From: DAOUJH01 sp965116555
GTDB lineage: Bacteria; Chloroflexota; Dehalococcoidia; Lucifugimonadales; QGNO01
Reading direction: 5' to 3'
DNA length: 64,000 nucleotides
Assembly (NCBI GenBank): GCA_965116555.1
Contig: OZ220698.1
Coordinates: 744,001-808,000 of the forward strand
A model generated the notes under the pieces. It saw only the letters and a program-made list of their open reading frames with translations, made no database searches and was not told the DNA's origin. The translations under genes and the position numbers were made by a program. This document shows, piece after piece, positions 1 through 7,661 of the stretch (the first letter of the stretch is position 1; each line of letters begins with the position of its first letter).

Positions 1-1498
1 TGAGGCGTTTCGCCAGTTCATTGGCGGATTCTCCACCTGCCATAAGCGTTACCGATTTCAGGCCGGATATCGGTTCTCCGCCTTGGCGCTGGTCCTCTCG
101 GAGCACTTGCCAGTGATAGGGCAGCAGCGCTCCGGAGCCCGCTATGATGCCAAGCATCCATCTGCCATTGCGCAGGAAATCAACGGTCAGGTCACCTCGT
201 AGAAGGTCGTTGAACAGGCCGGTCAGGAAGCCTATGAGGCTGCCTATCCCAGCCAGGGCAAGCACTCCCAGCACGCCATAGATATAGATGCGCCTCGCCA
301 GTGCGCCTCGCTCTTCTACACCGCCTTCCCGAACGGTACGCTGCATCCTGGGCCAGTACCAGTACCACAACGGCAAACCTATTATGAGGACGGTAAGGGC
401 AAAGGCTAATTGGTCTCGCACCGGTTCGGAACCGGCAATTGAATCGCCAGCTTCGGGCAGGACCTGTCCTATGACTGCACCGACAATCAGGGGTACTCCT
501 ACCGCCGCCGTGCCCAGGCCAATGGCCGACATGATGTACCCAAAGGAGCGCTTGGCTCCAGCCAGACGGCCCGCCAGCAACCGCGATTCGTCCTGGAGTA
601 CCTGCCAGTGGTAAATGAGCAGTGCTGTACCGGCGAACAGGAAAGGCACCGCAACGGTAATGACTCTGAAATGGTCGGCGGCCGCGGGGGACTCAGTCTC
701 TCCCAGCAGCCAGCGGATCACAGTGTAGAGCACCGTGCCAATTGCCGCCAGAGCGGTGATGGCGCCGCCGAGGAAGGCGAACAGGTTCAAATAGACCTGC
801 CGCAACGTGGATTCAACGTCGCGTCGCGCTAAATAGAACCAGTGAAAGCTCCACCAAACACCGCCGGCAACCAGGGACGCAATGCCGTCTTGCATGGTAC
901 TGTTCCAGACTCCTCCGTCGCTGATAATGGCGCGGGTCTGAAACAGGCTGTCGTAGGCCCATTGAAAAAGCACCGTCAATACGCCTATGACTCCTCCAAA
1001 AAGTGCAATCAGCGTATACACACTGGTTCCGTACATGTACCAGCGCTTGAGAGTGAGGCCGCTCAGGACGACCTGCTCCTGGCGTTCCACCGACCAGTGG
1101 TAACCCCAGACAATGCCCCAGACCAGCGCCTGTCCTGCAAAATAGGCACTGAAGTTATCGCCGCCCATGACCTGGAATAGGAGGGAGTGGACAGCTATGA
1201 ACACAACCAGGGTAGCTGTGAACAGGACGCCGTAGAGGTAAAGCTTGCGCAATGTAGAGGCTGTCTCGTCAGGTTGCTTAGCTGCTTGCCTCTGAGTGTA
1301 CTGCCAGTGCAGAACCCACAGTGGAGCGCCGACAATCACCATCGACAGGCCCAGACTGGCCTGGTCATCCCAACCGGAAATAGTGCTCTTTGTAAACAAC
1401 TCGATGAGGAACCGGATGAGGAGCACTATGCCGTTGACCGCAACAACCAGCGTAACGAACGACACCCCATAAAAGTAAAGCCGCTTAGTGGTGTTCAT
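1..1498 (-). CDS. Multi-repeat DUF5671-type membrane protein (C-terminus outside window)
   Basis: The minus strand is open from an ATG at 1498 to the window edge (about 499 residues), so the C-terminus is missing. A strong Shine-Dalgarno (AGGAAGG) lies seven bases before the start. The protein is a tandem array of roughly 90-130 residue units, each with two or three hydrophobic helices and a recurring aromatic motif such as GYHWS, FHWFY, IYHWQVL or PYHWQVL, alternating with RRIYIYGVLG-like helix starts. This is the layout of DUF5671 membrane repeats, a family without known function. It follows the 171-aa anchored protein by 21 bases and is probably co-transcribed with it. It is surely an integral membrane protein; its role is unknown. 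Confidence 0.8.
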   Translation of the reverse strand, partial: MNTTKRLYFYGVSFVTLVVAVNGIVLLIRFLIELFTKSTISGWDDQASLGLSMVIVGAPLWVLHWQYTQRQAAKQPDETASTLRKLYLYGVLFTATLVVFIAVHSLLFQVMGGDNFSAYFAGQALVWGIVWGYHWSVERQEQVVLSGLTLKRWYMYGTSVYTLIALFGGVIGVLTVLFQWAYDSLFQTRAIISDGGVWNSTMQDGIASLVAGGVWWSFHWFYLARRDVESTLRQVYLNLFAFLGGAITALAAIGTVLYTVIRWLLGETESPAAADHFRVITVAVPFLFAGTALLIYHWQVLQDESRLLAGRLAGAKRSFGYIMSAIGLGTAAVGVPLIVGAVIGQVLPEAGDSIAGSEPVRDQLAFALTVLIIGLPLWYWYWPRMQRTVREGGVEERGALARRIYIYGVLGVLALAGIGSLIGFLTGLFNDLLRGDLTVDFLRNGRWMLGIIAGSGALLPYHWQVLREDQRQGGEPISGLKSVTLMAGGESANELAKRL

Positions 1499-1519
1499 AC
1501 TTACCTTCCTTCGTCTGCT

Positions 1520-2035
1520 TTAACCGGCGGGGACAGGCTCTATCAACCTTTGTTCAGGACACCTAAATACGGGCCAGGGAAGCTGTGAGATACGCCACGC
1601 GCCGTCATTCTGTCTCTTCAGACGAAATTCCTCAAAGTGGTATGTTGACTCCTCCGGTGAGAACGAGAACTCGAAAGGATCGGGCTGGCTGGTCCTTCGC
1701 CGGTTCAGAGACACCGTCACCTCTGTATCGTTGATCCGGTTCACTTCGTCAAGGAGTATCTGGGAGTCTTCCAGGTGGCTCTGACGCTTGGCCACTTCTC
1801 GCCACTGTTCCAATATGCAACCGGCCTGCAGCTCAGGCGAGAGGTATCCCCATGCTTCGTCCAGGTCGCCGTCTATCATGGCCAGCACGTAGCGTTGAGT
1901 GATTCCTTCCGGGACGTCTTCGGGAAGGAGTTCAGGCTGCCCGCTGTCGGATATCAGCGCGCCAACGACGGCGACGACAACTAGGACACCGAGCGCGGCG
2001 CCGATTCCAATAAGCCACTTGGTAGAGGCGGTCAT
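1520..2035 (-). CDS. Membrane-anchored small extracytoplasmic protein of unknown function
   Basis: I chose the ATG at 2035 (GAGGAG just upstream) over a longer frame reaching 2152, because the protein then begins MTASTKWLIGIGAA, a short charged start followed by one transmembrane helix (residues about 7-29). The remaining 140 residues are soluble and presumably outside the cell: an acidic helical segment (ITQRYVLAMIDGDLDEAWGY) and a beta-rich end. The pattern of a helix with D-x-D-x-A-x-x-Y followed by beta strands resembles the NTF2-like/DUF4878 fold of small lipoproteins, but I cannot assign a family firmly. It is the first gene of a two-gene operon with the DUF5671 protein. Confidence 0.65.
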   Translation of the reverse strand: MTASTKWLIGIGAALGVLVVVAVVGALISDSGQPELLPEDVPEGITQRYVLAMIDGDLDEAWGYLSPELQAGCILEQWREVAKRQSHLEDSQILLDEVNRINDTEVTVSLNRRRTSQPDPFEFSFSPEESTYHFEEFRLKRQNDGAWRISQLPWPVFRCPEQRLIEPVPAG

Positions 2036-2152
2036 ACTCCTCACTGCGCACCATTCAATTGCGCCGCTAACTATACTCCGGTCGCACGGCATGCGGAAGA
2101 GGAGAATAAAGATCCTGCCTGCCACCTGTCTGTCCGTCTGTCGGCGAGGCAT

Positions 2153-2391
2153 TACGGGTTTACGGAACAGACGGTTAGAAACTATGATGAGGAGAGTTCA
2201 AATCATGCAAAGGCGTTGCAGGTCAGAACGACGGGTACGCTAGTTGCTGGGCCTGCAGGAGTACCCGCCGGATAGCGGCAGGGTTGAATCCGTGCGGTTC
2301 CAGTCGAGCCATCGAGCGTCTATTGACAAGCCGATCGTGGACAAGGTGGAGGCCCTGGCGACGCTGGAGCTGCAGGAAGGGGAGATCTTGA
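2153..2391 (+). other. Intergenic stretch with a short orphan reading frame
   Basis: The 239 bases between the divergent gene pair contain no convincing gene. A frame from a TTG at 2241 to a TGA near 2402 would encode about 54 residues of ordinary-looking protein (it contains EYPPDSGRVESVRFQSSH and KVEALATLELQEGEI) without a proper start. It might be the remnant of a gene whose upstream part is lost. The following gene starts inside its end. Confidence 0.25.
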
Positions 2392-2685
2392 ATGGCACGA
2401 TATTATGAAAGTGGCTTGCCGGAAAGCAATTATGGGGGGCCGTTGTCTGACGTCGCCCTCGGAGAAAACAATCATATTGCAAGGGTTTTTATAGACGAGA
2501 CCAATGAGTATGGTGTGCGAATCATAGTTAATTGTTCATCAGAACACGATACCGACCAGCATTGGTATTCCATTAGAGATCACAAAGGAGATGTTTTTGT
2601 GGCCGAGTTTGACCATCAGACCGATGTTATACCGGATGGTTGGGTTCTGGTCTGGGAAGCCCCGAGTGCGGTAGGTTGTGGCTAA
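2392..2685 (+). CDS. Small protein of unknown function
   Basis: This 97-residue frame starts at ATG with GGGGAG ten bases upstream. The product (MARYYESGLPESNYGGPL...) is polar, with no signal peptide or membrane helix, and ends with an aromatic stretch (PDGWVLVWEAP). I recognise no family. Its stop overlaps the GTG start of the zinc-ribbon gene by eight bases, so the two are probably translated together. The lower G+C than the neighbours suggests a recently acquired accessory gene. Confidence 0.5.
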   Translation: MARYYESGLPESNYGGPLSDVALGENNHIARVFIDETNEYGVRIIVNCSSEHDTDQHWYSIRDHKGDVFVAEFDHQTDVIPDGWVLVWEAPSAVGCG

Positions 2686-2860
2686 ACTAGATCCGTGCAG
2701 CGTCTGCGACCAGAGATACTCAACCTCAGCAAAGCAGTGCCCGCATTGCGGTCATCCCAACCCCAGCTACTTAGACCACGGCGAGTTTTTGAAGGCTCTG
2801 GCGGTTGTGATTATAGCCAGCGCGGTTCTCTTCTGGTTAAATCCCTGTAACTTGTGGTGA
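2678..2860 (+). CDS. Zinc-ribbon small membrane protein
   Basis: The 60-residue product begins at a GTG inside the end of the previous gene. Two CxxC pairs (CSVCDQRYSTSAKQCPHCG) form a zinc-ribbon at residues 7-25, followed by one transmembrane helix (residues about 39-55, ALAVVIIASAVLFWL). Proteins with this layout are common and mostly uncharacterised; the ribbon probably lies in the cytoplasm next to the membrane. The tight overlap suggests co-expression with the upstream unknown gene. Confidence 0.55.
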   Translation: MAKLDPCSVCDQRYSTSAKQCPHCGHPNPSYLDHGEFLKALAVVIIASAVLFWLNPCNLW

Positions 2861-2984
2861 GATAATCTCTTTGCGCAGCACCGACTTGATATGAATTTCT
2901 TTGATAACCCCCCTCTTTTCAGGCACGGAGCTTGACATAACAACTATTATGCGCAAGGCACAGCCGGTCGTAGTGGAGGACTAA

Positions 2985-3230
2985 ATGGAACTGTACCAGT
3001 TGGACTACGTTCTGCAGGAACCCTGTGAAGACCAGGGGTGGCTCTACATGGCGGAGATAGCGGAATTGCCTGGGTGCCGGGCATGGGGAGAAACCGCCAA
3101 CGAGGCCCTTACAGAACTGCGTGCGGTGGCTGAGCAGTTCATACTTTCTTACAGAGACCGAGGTAAACCACTGCCTGAGGGGATAGCCCGCTCCCTAACC
3201 GGAGAGGGTAGGATCTCCGTGGCTGTATGA
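2985..3230 (+). CDS. hicB: HicB-family antitoxin
   Basis: The 81-aa protein shows the HicB core: an extended N-terminal strand region (WLYMAEIAELPGCRAWGET) followed by the helix ANEALTELRAVAEQFI and a G-K-P-L-P-E segment, as in the partial RNase-H-like fold of HicB proteins. HicB neutralises HicA and usually represses the shared promoter. No extra DNA-binding domain follows, so this is the short form. GGAGGA sits four bases before the ATG. It overlaps hicA by four bases (ATGA), giving antitoxin-first order with coupled translation. Confidence 0.85.
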   Translation: MELYQLDYVLQEPCEDQGWLYMAEIAELPGCRAWGETANEALTELRAVAEQFILSYRDRGKPLPEGIARSLTGEGRISVAV

Positions 3231-3436
3231 CGTACCGAGAGTTGACCAGGAAACTCAGAAGACTCGGATGCGTCTTAGATCGCCAGGCGGGAGGTTCCCA
3301 CGAAATCTGGATTAACATGGACAACAACCGTGAGGCCTCCATCCCAAGACATGCCAATCGCGACCTTGCCACTGGGACACTCCACGCAATTAGGAGATCT
3401 CTGGGTATTAGCAGACAGGAATTTGATCAGGCTTAG
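3227..3436 (+). CDS. hicA: HicA-family mRNA interferase toxin
   Basis: The 69-aa product has the double-stranded-RNA-binding-like fold of HicA (YcfA): the helix TYRELTRKLRRLGCVLDRQ, then GGSHEIWINMD containing the catalytic His, a strand with the PRHANRDLATGTL motif, and a closing helix. HicA cleaves mRNA and is held inactive by the HicB encoded just upstream. Length and motif order are complete, so the toxin looks intact. Pairs of this kind are often horizontally acquired, which fits the small accessory genes on its left. Confidence 0.88.
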   Translation: MTYRELTRKLRRLGCVLDRQAGGSHEIWINMDNNREASIPRHANRDLATGTLHAIRRSLGISRQEFDQA

Positions 3437-3463
3437 AGATGCGGAAGTAGCCGTGTCCGTGCC

Positions 3464-4489
3464 TTACGTAATTAGCATCGCATCACCGAAGCTGTAGAAG
3501 CGGTATCTCTGCTCTATAGCCTCCTGATAAGCGGCAAGAACACGCTCGCGGCCTGCGAAAGCGGAGACAAGCATAAGCAGGGTGGAACGCGGCAAGTGGA
3601 AGTTGGTGACCATGGCGTCCACGGCACGGAACCGGTGTCCGGGGAGTATGAAGAGGTCGACCCAGCCGGAGCCTGCGATGATTTTATCCCGCCCTTGTTC
3701 CTCCATAATAAGAGCGGTCTGCTCAAGCACTCGCACGCTGGTTGTGCCCACGGCGGCGACGCGGCGTCCTTCTTGACGGGCGGAGTTGATGGATTTCGCG
3801 GCTTGCGGCGATACCTCCCAGTACTCGGTATGAAGCTTGTGTTTCCTGGGGTCCTCTTCATCGACGGGCCTGAAGGTGTCCAGGCCAACGTGCAGGGTGA
3901 GAAAAGCCGTTTGGACACCCTTGACCTGGAGGTCTTGCATAAGCCTTTCGGTGAAGTGGAGACCCGCCGTGGGAGCGGCGGCGCTGCCCAATTGCCTGGC
4001 GTACACCGTCTGATACCGTTCAGGGTCTTGCAGGGTTTCATGGATATACGGCGGCAGGGGCGCTTGGCCGACCTTCTCTATCAAAGACTCATCGTTGAAT
4101 TCCACCAGGCGCAGGCCGTCGTCCATGGATTCAACTATTCGAGCCTCCAATTCGTCCCGGAAAAAAAGGCGCGTTCCAGGCCGCAAACGACGACCTGGCC
4201 GCGCTAGGCACTGCCACAGGCCGGGCTTCTCACGTCGCAGCAGGAGGAGCTCCGCCTCTCTGCCGTTGTCAGCAATTCTGCCAATGAGACGGGCTGGCAT
4301 GACACGGCTGTCGTTGAACACAAGCAGGTCGCCCGGTTTCAAAAGAAGGGGCAAATCGTAGAAATTACGGTGCTCTATGGCTTCGCTGGAGCGGTCGAGC
4401 ACCATTAAACGTGAGTGGTCGCGAGGCTCCAAGGGGGTCTGAGCGATGAGCTCTTGAGGAAGCGAGTATTCGAACTGGTCGATACGCAT
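3464..4489 (-). CDS. queA: S-adenosylmethionine:tRNA ribosyltransferase-isomerase QueA
   Basis: QueA transfers and isomerises the ribosyl part of AdoMet onto preQ1 at position 34 of tRNAs, forming epoxyqueuosine. The frame is open back to 4549, but the conserved family start MRIDQFEYSLPQELIAQ lies at 4489 and gives 341 aa, the usual length. Typical segments are visible: HRNFYDLPLLLKPGDLLVFN, ARLIGR, and SAAAPTAGLHFTERL and TNFHLPRSTLLMLVSAFAG. It starts one base after the stop of the DUF2905 gene, as the third gene of folD-DUF2905-queA. Confidence 0.95.
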   Translation of the reverse strand: MRIDQFEYSLPQELIAQTPLEPRDHSRLMVLDRSSEAIEHRNFYDLPLLLKPGDLLVFNDSRVMPARLIGRIADNGREAELLLLRREKPGLWQCLARPGRRLRPGTRLFFRDELEARIVESMDDGLRLVEFNDESLIEKVGQAPLPPYIHETLQDPERYQTVYARQLGSAAAPTAGLHFTERLMQDLQVKGVQTAFLTLHVGLDTFRPVDEEDPRKHKLHTEYWEVSPQAAKSINSARQEGRRVAAVGTTSVRVLEQTALIMEEQGRDKIIAGSGWVDLFILPGHRFRAVDAMVTNFHLPRSTLLMLVSAFAGRERVLAAYQEAIEQRYRFYSFGDAMLIT

Positions 4490-4490
4490 G

Positions 4491-4727
4491 TCAGGTACGG
4501 AAGAGGCGGATGACCAGGTTAAGGACAATGGTGAGAACAACGCTGACAAGAAGCATGGTCACTATGGGGAAATGAATGGTCGCGTTGCCCCAGTGGAACA
4601 CTCTATCGCCGGGGAGTCGTCCCAGGCCGGGCAGGTTGCCGAAGCCAATAAACAAGAGACCAAGGAGGATCATTACGCCCCCCGCAATCAACAACGTCTT
4701 TCCTATAAGCTCCACGGGTTGCCTCAC
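4491..4727 (-). CDS. DUF2905 small membrane protein
   Basis: This 78-aa product has two transmembrane helices with the DUF2905 signature between them: LLIAGGVMILLGLLFIGFG, then GLGRLPGDRVFHWGNATIHF, then IVTMLLVSVVLTIVLNLVI. The family is widespread and has no known function; it is commonly found beside queA or ruvAB-type genes. The start is GTG and overlaps the folD stop by four bases (GTGA), so translation is coupled; queA follows one base after its stop. Confidence 0.88.
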   Translation of the reverse strand: MRQPVELIGKTLLIAGGVMILLGLLFIGFGNLPGLGRLPGDRVFHWGNATIHFPIVTMLLVSVVLTIVLNLVIRLFRT

Positions 4728-5614
4728 ACAGAAGAGGGTAGGGCGCCTGCCGCAGCCAGGGTGTTGACCAGGAGCATGGCAATAGTCATGGGGCCGACGC
4801 CACCGGGCACGGGTGAGATGGCGCCGGCGACTTCCGAAACGGCCTCGAAGTCCACGTCTCCCACCAGCCGGTAGCCGCTCTTGCGAGTAGCGTCATCGAC
4901 GCGATTGGTCCCTACGTCTATGACGACGGAGCCTTCCTTGACCATGTCCGCTTTGATTATGCGAGGGCTGCCCATAGCGGCAACCAGAACATCGGCTTGG
5001 CGAGTGTATTGCTGTAAATCCGCAGTGCCGGTGTGGCATACGGTGACGGTAGCGTTGGCCCCGGGGCGCTTCTGCGACAGCAAAGTAGCCAGGGGCTTGC
5101 CTACAATGTTGCTGCGGCCGCAGATGACAACGTGCTTGCCCTCGGGGTCATTGCCGGTGCGAATGAGCATCTGCTGAACGCCGTAGGGGGTGGCGGGGAT
5201 GAACCTGGGTACGCCCGCGGCAAGCAGACCAGCATTGTAGGGATGCAGACCGTCCACGTCCTTGGCGGGGTCCAATATCTGTATAATCTCGGATTCGTTA
5301 ATCTGAGACGGGAAGGGCAGCTGCGTAAGGATGCCGTGAAAGCTGTTGTCGTGGTTCAACCGGGTCACCAGCTCAATTACCTCATCCTGGCTGCAGTCTC
5401 CGGGTAGGTTGAAGGTGCGGGACCCTATGCCGACTTCCCGGCAAGCGCGCTCCTTGTTTCTCACGTAGATAGCCGATGCCGGGTCGTCGCCGATGAGCAC
5501 CACGGCCAAGCCGGGAGTTATGCCGCAGTCGTCCTTCAATGACTGGACGTTCCGGGCAACCTCCGCCCTGATCTGTTGCGCCAAATCATTTCCGCTGATG
5601 ATAGAAGCTGTCAC
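4724..5614 (-). CDS. folD: Bifunctional methylenetetrahydrofolate dehydrogenase/cyclohydrolase FolD
   Basis: FolD oxidises 5,10-methylene-THF with NADP and hydrolyses the product to 10-formyl-THF in one-carbon metabolism. I start it at GTG 5614, giving VTASIISGNDLAQQIRAEV and 296 residues, matching the family; an upstream ATG at 5710 would add an unlikely 32-residue leader. Visible are the catalytic-lysine region (YVRNKERACREVGI), the QLPFP substrate segment, the Rossmann turn VICGRSNIVGKPLATLL, and the PVPGGVGPMTIAML signature near the end. First gene of the folD-DUF2905-queA operon, divergent from acpS. Confidence 0.95.
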   Translation of the reverse strand: MTASIISGNDLAQQIRAEVARNVQSLKDDCGITPGLAVVLIGDDPASAIYVRNKERACREVGIGSRTFNLPGDCSQDEVIELVTRLNHDNSFHGILTQLPFPSQINESEIIQILDPAKDVDGLHPYNAGLLAAGVPRFIPATPYGVQQMLIRTGNDPEGKHVVICGRSNIVGKPLATLLSQKRPGANATVTVCHTGTADLQQYTRQADVLVAAMGSPRIIKADMVKEGSVVIDVGTNRVDDATRKSGYRLVGDVDFEAVSEVAGAISPVPGGVGPMTIAMLLVNTLAAAGALPSSV

Positions 5615-5714
5615 TGGGTTTCCTTGTCCTGTGGTTACGGATAGATTAACCGAATGCGATTCGGGAAGCCAGAGGGGAAAAGTGGGCGGCTGATATATGA
5701 TGAGCCGCATCAGT

Positions 5715-5720
5715 TATAAT
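5715..5720 (+). promoter_or_regulatory. -10 box placed for a leaderless acpS transcript
   Basis: A perfect TATAAT ends seven bases before the acpS ATG, and no Shine-Dalgarno is present. With the usual -10 to start distance, transcription would begin at or next to the A of the start codon. No good -35 hexamer is seen. Confidence 0.55.
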
Positions 5721-5727
5721 CCCCTTC

Positions 5728-6102
5728 ATGCTTACCGTCGGCGTGGACATCATTGAAATCAGGCGCATAGCCGCCACCGTAGACCGCTGGGGCGACCGTT
5801 TTCTTGGCCGCATATACACGCAGCAGGAACTCGATTACTGCCGGGGTAGGCCTCCGCAGCTGGCGGCGCGCTTCGCCGCGAAGGAGGCCGTGATGAAGGC
5901 GTTGGGCACCGGTGTGCGCGGTGTGGGCTGGCGTGATGTAGAGGTGGTGCGCCAGCGCGGTCGTGCTCCCACCGTGAGGCTTCACGGCAGGGCCGCTGAG
6001 ATCAGTGAGCGATTGGTCGTGAAGCAGATAGCCTTGAGCATATCTCACTCCAAGGAGTACGCTGTAGTATCCGTGGTTATGGAAGCCGAGAACTCTTTAT
6101 GA
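5728..6102 (+). CDS. acpS: Holo-[acyl-carrier-protein] synthase
   Basis: AcpS moves 4'-phosphopantetheine from CoA onto the serine of apo acyl carrier protein. The 124-aa product is of normal length and has the two hallmark segments: MLTVGVDIIEIRRI with the metal-binding Asp, and ARFAAKEAVMKALGTG with the Glu and Lys of the active site, plus SISHSKEYAVVSVVM near the end. It overlaps nnr by four bases (ATGA), forming an acpS-nnr-MFS unit. The start codon follows a TATAAT box so closely that the mRNA may be leaderless. Confidence 0.94.
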   Translation: MLTVGVDIIEIRRIAATVDRWGDRFLGRIYTQQELDYCRGRPPQLAARFAAKEAVMKALGTGVRGVGWRDVEVVRQRGRAPTVRLHGRAAEISERLVVKQIALSISHSKEYAVVSVVMEAENSL

Positions 6103-7661
6103 AAATTGTTACCGTAGAGCAGATGGCTGCCTTGGAGGCCGCTTCTGAAAGGGCCGGCGTCTCTACCGACCAGCTTATGGAGAACGCAGGCCGGGCCATA
6201 GCGGATCAAGCAACCGAGATGCTCGATGGCTCACCGGATGCCAGCGTGCTGGTGCTGGTAGGGCCGGGCAACAACGGCGGCGACGGCCTAGTGGCGGCTC
6301 GTCTACTGCATTGCGCAGGAGTAGAAGTGCTGGCCTACGTTTGCGCAGAGCGCAGGCAGCCCGACCCCAAGCTAAGACTGGCAGAGGAAGCAGGAGTGCC
6401 GGTTGCTTTTCTGGAAGATGATTCAGACCTTGCCATGCTTCAGCGATACCTGGAGCAAGCAGGACTGGTAATAGACGCGGTGCTGGGCACAGGCCGGGCG
6501 CGTCCAATAGAGGGTCAACTGCGCGACGTACTGCTCCGACTGTCGGAAGCGCGGAGGAATTGCGGTGCCCCCGTGCTGGCGGTGGACTTGCCCAGCGGCC
6601 TAGACGCTGACAGCGGCGTAGTAGACCCGGCATGCACCGGCGCGGACGTGACCCTAGCTTTGTCGAATCCCAAGACCGGTCACTTCACCTTTCCCGGAGC
6701 CGGTGTGACTGGCAAGCTGTTGACGGCGGACATAGGAGTGCCAAAGGGACTGGACGACGACGTACGCCTGGAGCTTATCACTCCGGAGCTGGTGGCTAAT
6801 CTGCTGCCACAGCGGCCCAGGGATGGGCACAAAGGCACTTTCGGGCGGACTCTGGTAATAGGGGGTTCGCGTAACTACGTTGGGGCAACCGTTCTGGCCA
6901 GCAGCGGGGCTTATCGAGCCGGCGCCGGGCTGGTGGCTCTTGCCACGGGGACTAGCGTCTATTCCATAGCGGCAACCAGGCTCAGCGAGGCCACGTTTCT
7001 ACCGCTGCCTGAAACGGCAGACGGCGGTATATCCAGGGAGGCCTTGGGCAAAGTACGGGCGGCGTTGCCCGGCTACACCAGCCTGGTCATCGGGTGCGGG
7101 TTGGGTCAAGACGAAAGCACTTTCGCTTTTCTCAACGAACTGCTGCTGAGCGACAATGCAGTGGATGTACCCGTCGTCATAGATGCCGACGCGCTTAATG
7201 GGATGGCTACCTTCGAAGGCTGGCCGGACCGACTCAAGCTGCGGGCGGTGCTGACACCCCATCCAGGCGAGATGTCGCGGCTGTCCGGCCTGCCCATAAG
7301 CGAAGTAGAGGAGCGCCGTCTGTGCACCGCGGAAGCTGCCGTTGAGTGGGGGCAGATCGTCCTGCTCAAGGGGGCTTTTTCCGTGGTGGGGTCGCCTGAC
7401 GGGTACACGCGCGTGAGCCCCTTTGCCAACCCGGTGCTGGCATCCGCGGGCACGGGCGACGTGCTGGCGGGAGTGATAGGCGGGCTGCTGTCGCAGGGGC
7501 TCTCTCCGTTTGATGCCGCCACCTGCGGCGTCTACCTGCATGCCGCAGCCGCGGAACGGATCAGCCGGGACATTGGCGATTCCGGGCTTATGGCCTCCGA
7601 CCTATTGCCGGAGATTCCCCGGCAGATGAAAGCGCTCAAGGAGACACATGGAACGAGCTGA
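6099..7661 (+). CDS. nnr: Bifunctional NAD(P)HX epimerase / ADP-dependent NAD(P)HX dehydratase
   Basis: Nnr repairs hydrated NADH and NADPH. Residues about 1-220 are the YjeF-N epimerase domain (LVGPGNNGGDGLVAARLL; VDLPSGLDADSGVV), and residues about 230-510 the ribokinase-like dehydratase (HKGTFGRTLVIGGSRNYVGA; YRAGAGLVALA; PHPGEMSRLSG; ASAGTGDVLAGVIGGLLSQG). Both halves look complete, giving the usual length of about 520 aa. It overlaps acpS by four bases upstream and the MFS gene by fourteen downstream, and is thus the middle gene of a compact operon. Confidence 0.95.
   Translation: MKIVTVEQMAALEAASERAGVSTDQLMENAGRAIADQATEMLDGSPDASVLVLVGPGNNGGDGLVAARLLHCAGVEVLAYVCAERRQPDPKLRLAEEAGVPVAFLEDDSDLAMLQRYLEQAGLVIDAVLGTGRARPIEGQLRDVLLRLSEARRNCGAPVLAVDLPSGLDADSGVVDPACTGADVTLALSNPKTGHFTFPGAGVTGKLLTADIGVPKGLDDDVRLELITPELVANLLPQRPRDGHKGTFGRTLVIGGSRNYVGATVLASSGAYRAGAGLVALATGTSVYSIAATRLSEATFLPLPETADGGISREALGKVRAALPGYTSLVIGCGLGQDESTFAFLNELLLSDNAVDVPVVIDADALNGMATFEGWPDRLKLRAVLTPHPGEMSRLSGLPISEVEERRLCTAEAAVEWGQIVLLKGAFSVVGSPDGYTRVSPFANPVLASAGTGDVLAGVIGGLLSQGLSPFDAATCGVYLHAAAAERISRDIGDSGLMASDLLPEIPRQMKALKETHGTS

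Noticed and set aside
2932..2950. TTGACA with TATTAT in front of hicB
   Set aside because: The two hexamers are only seven bases apart, too close for a sigma-70 promoter.
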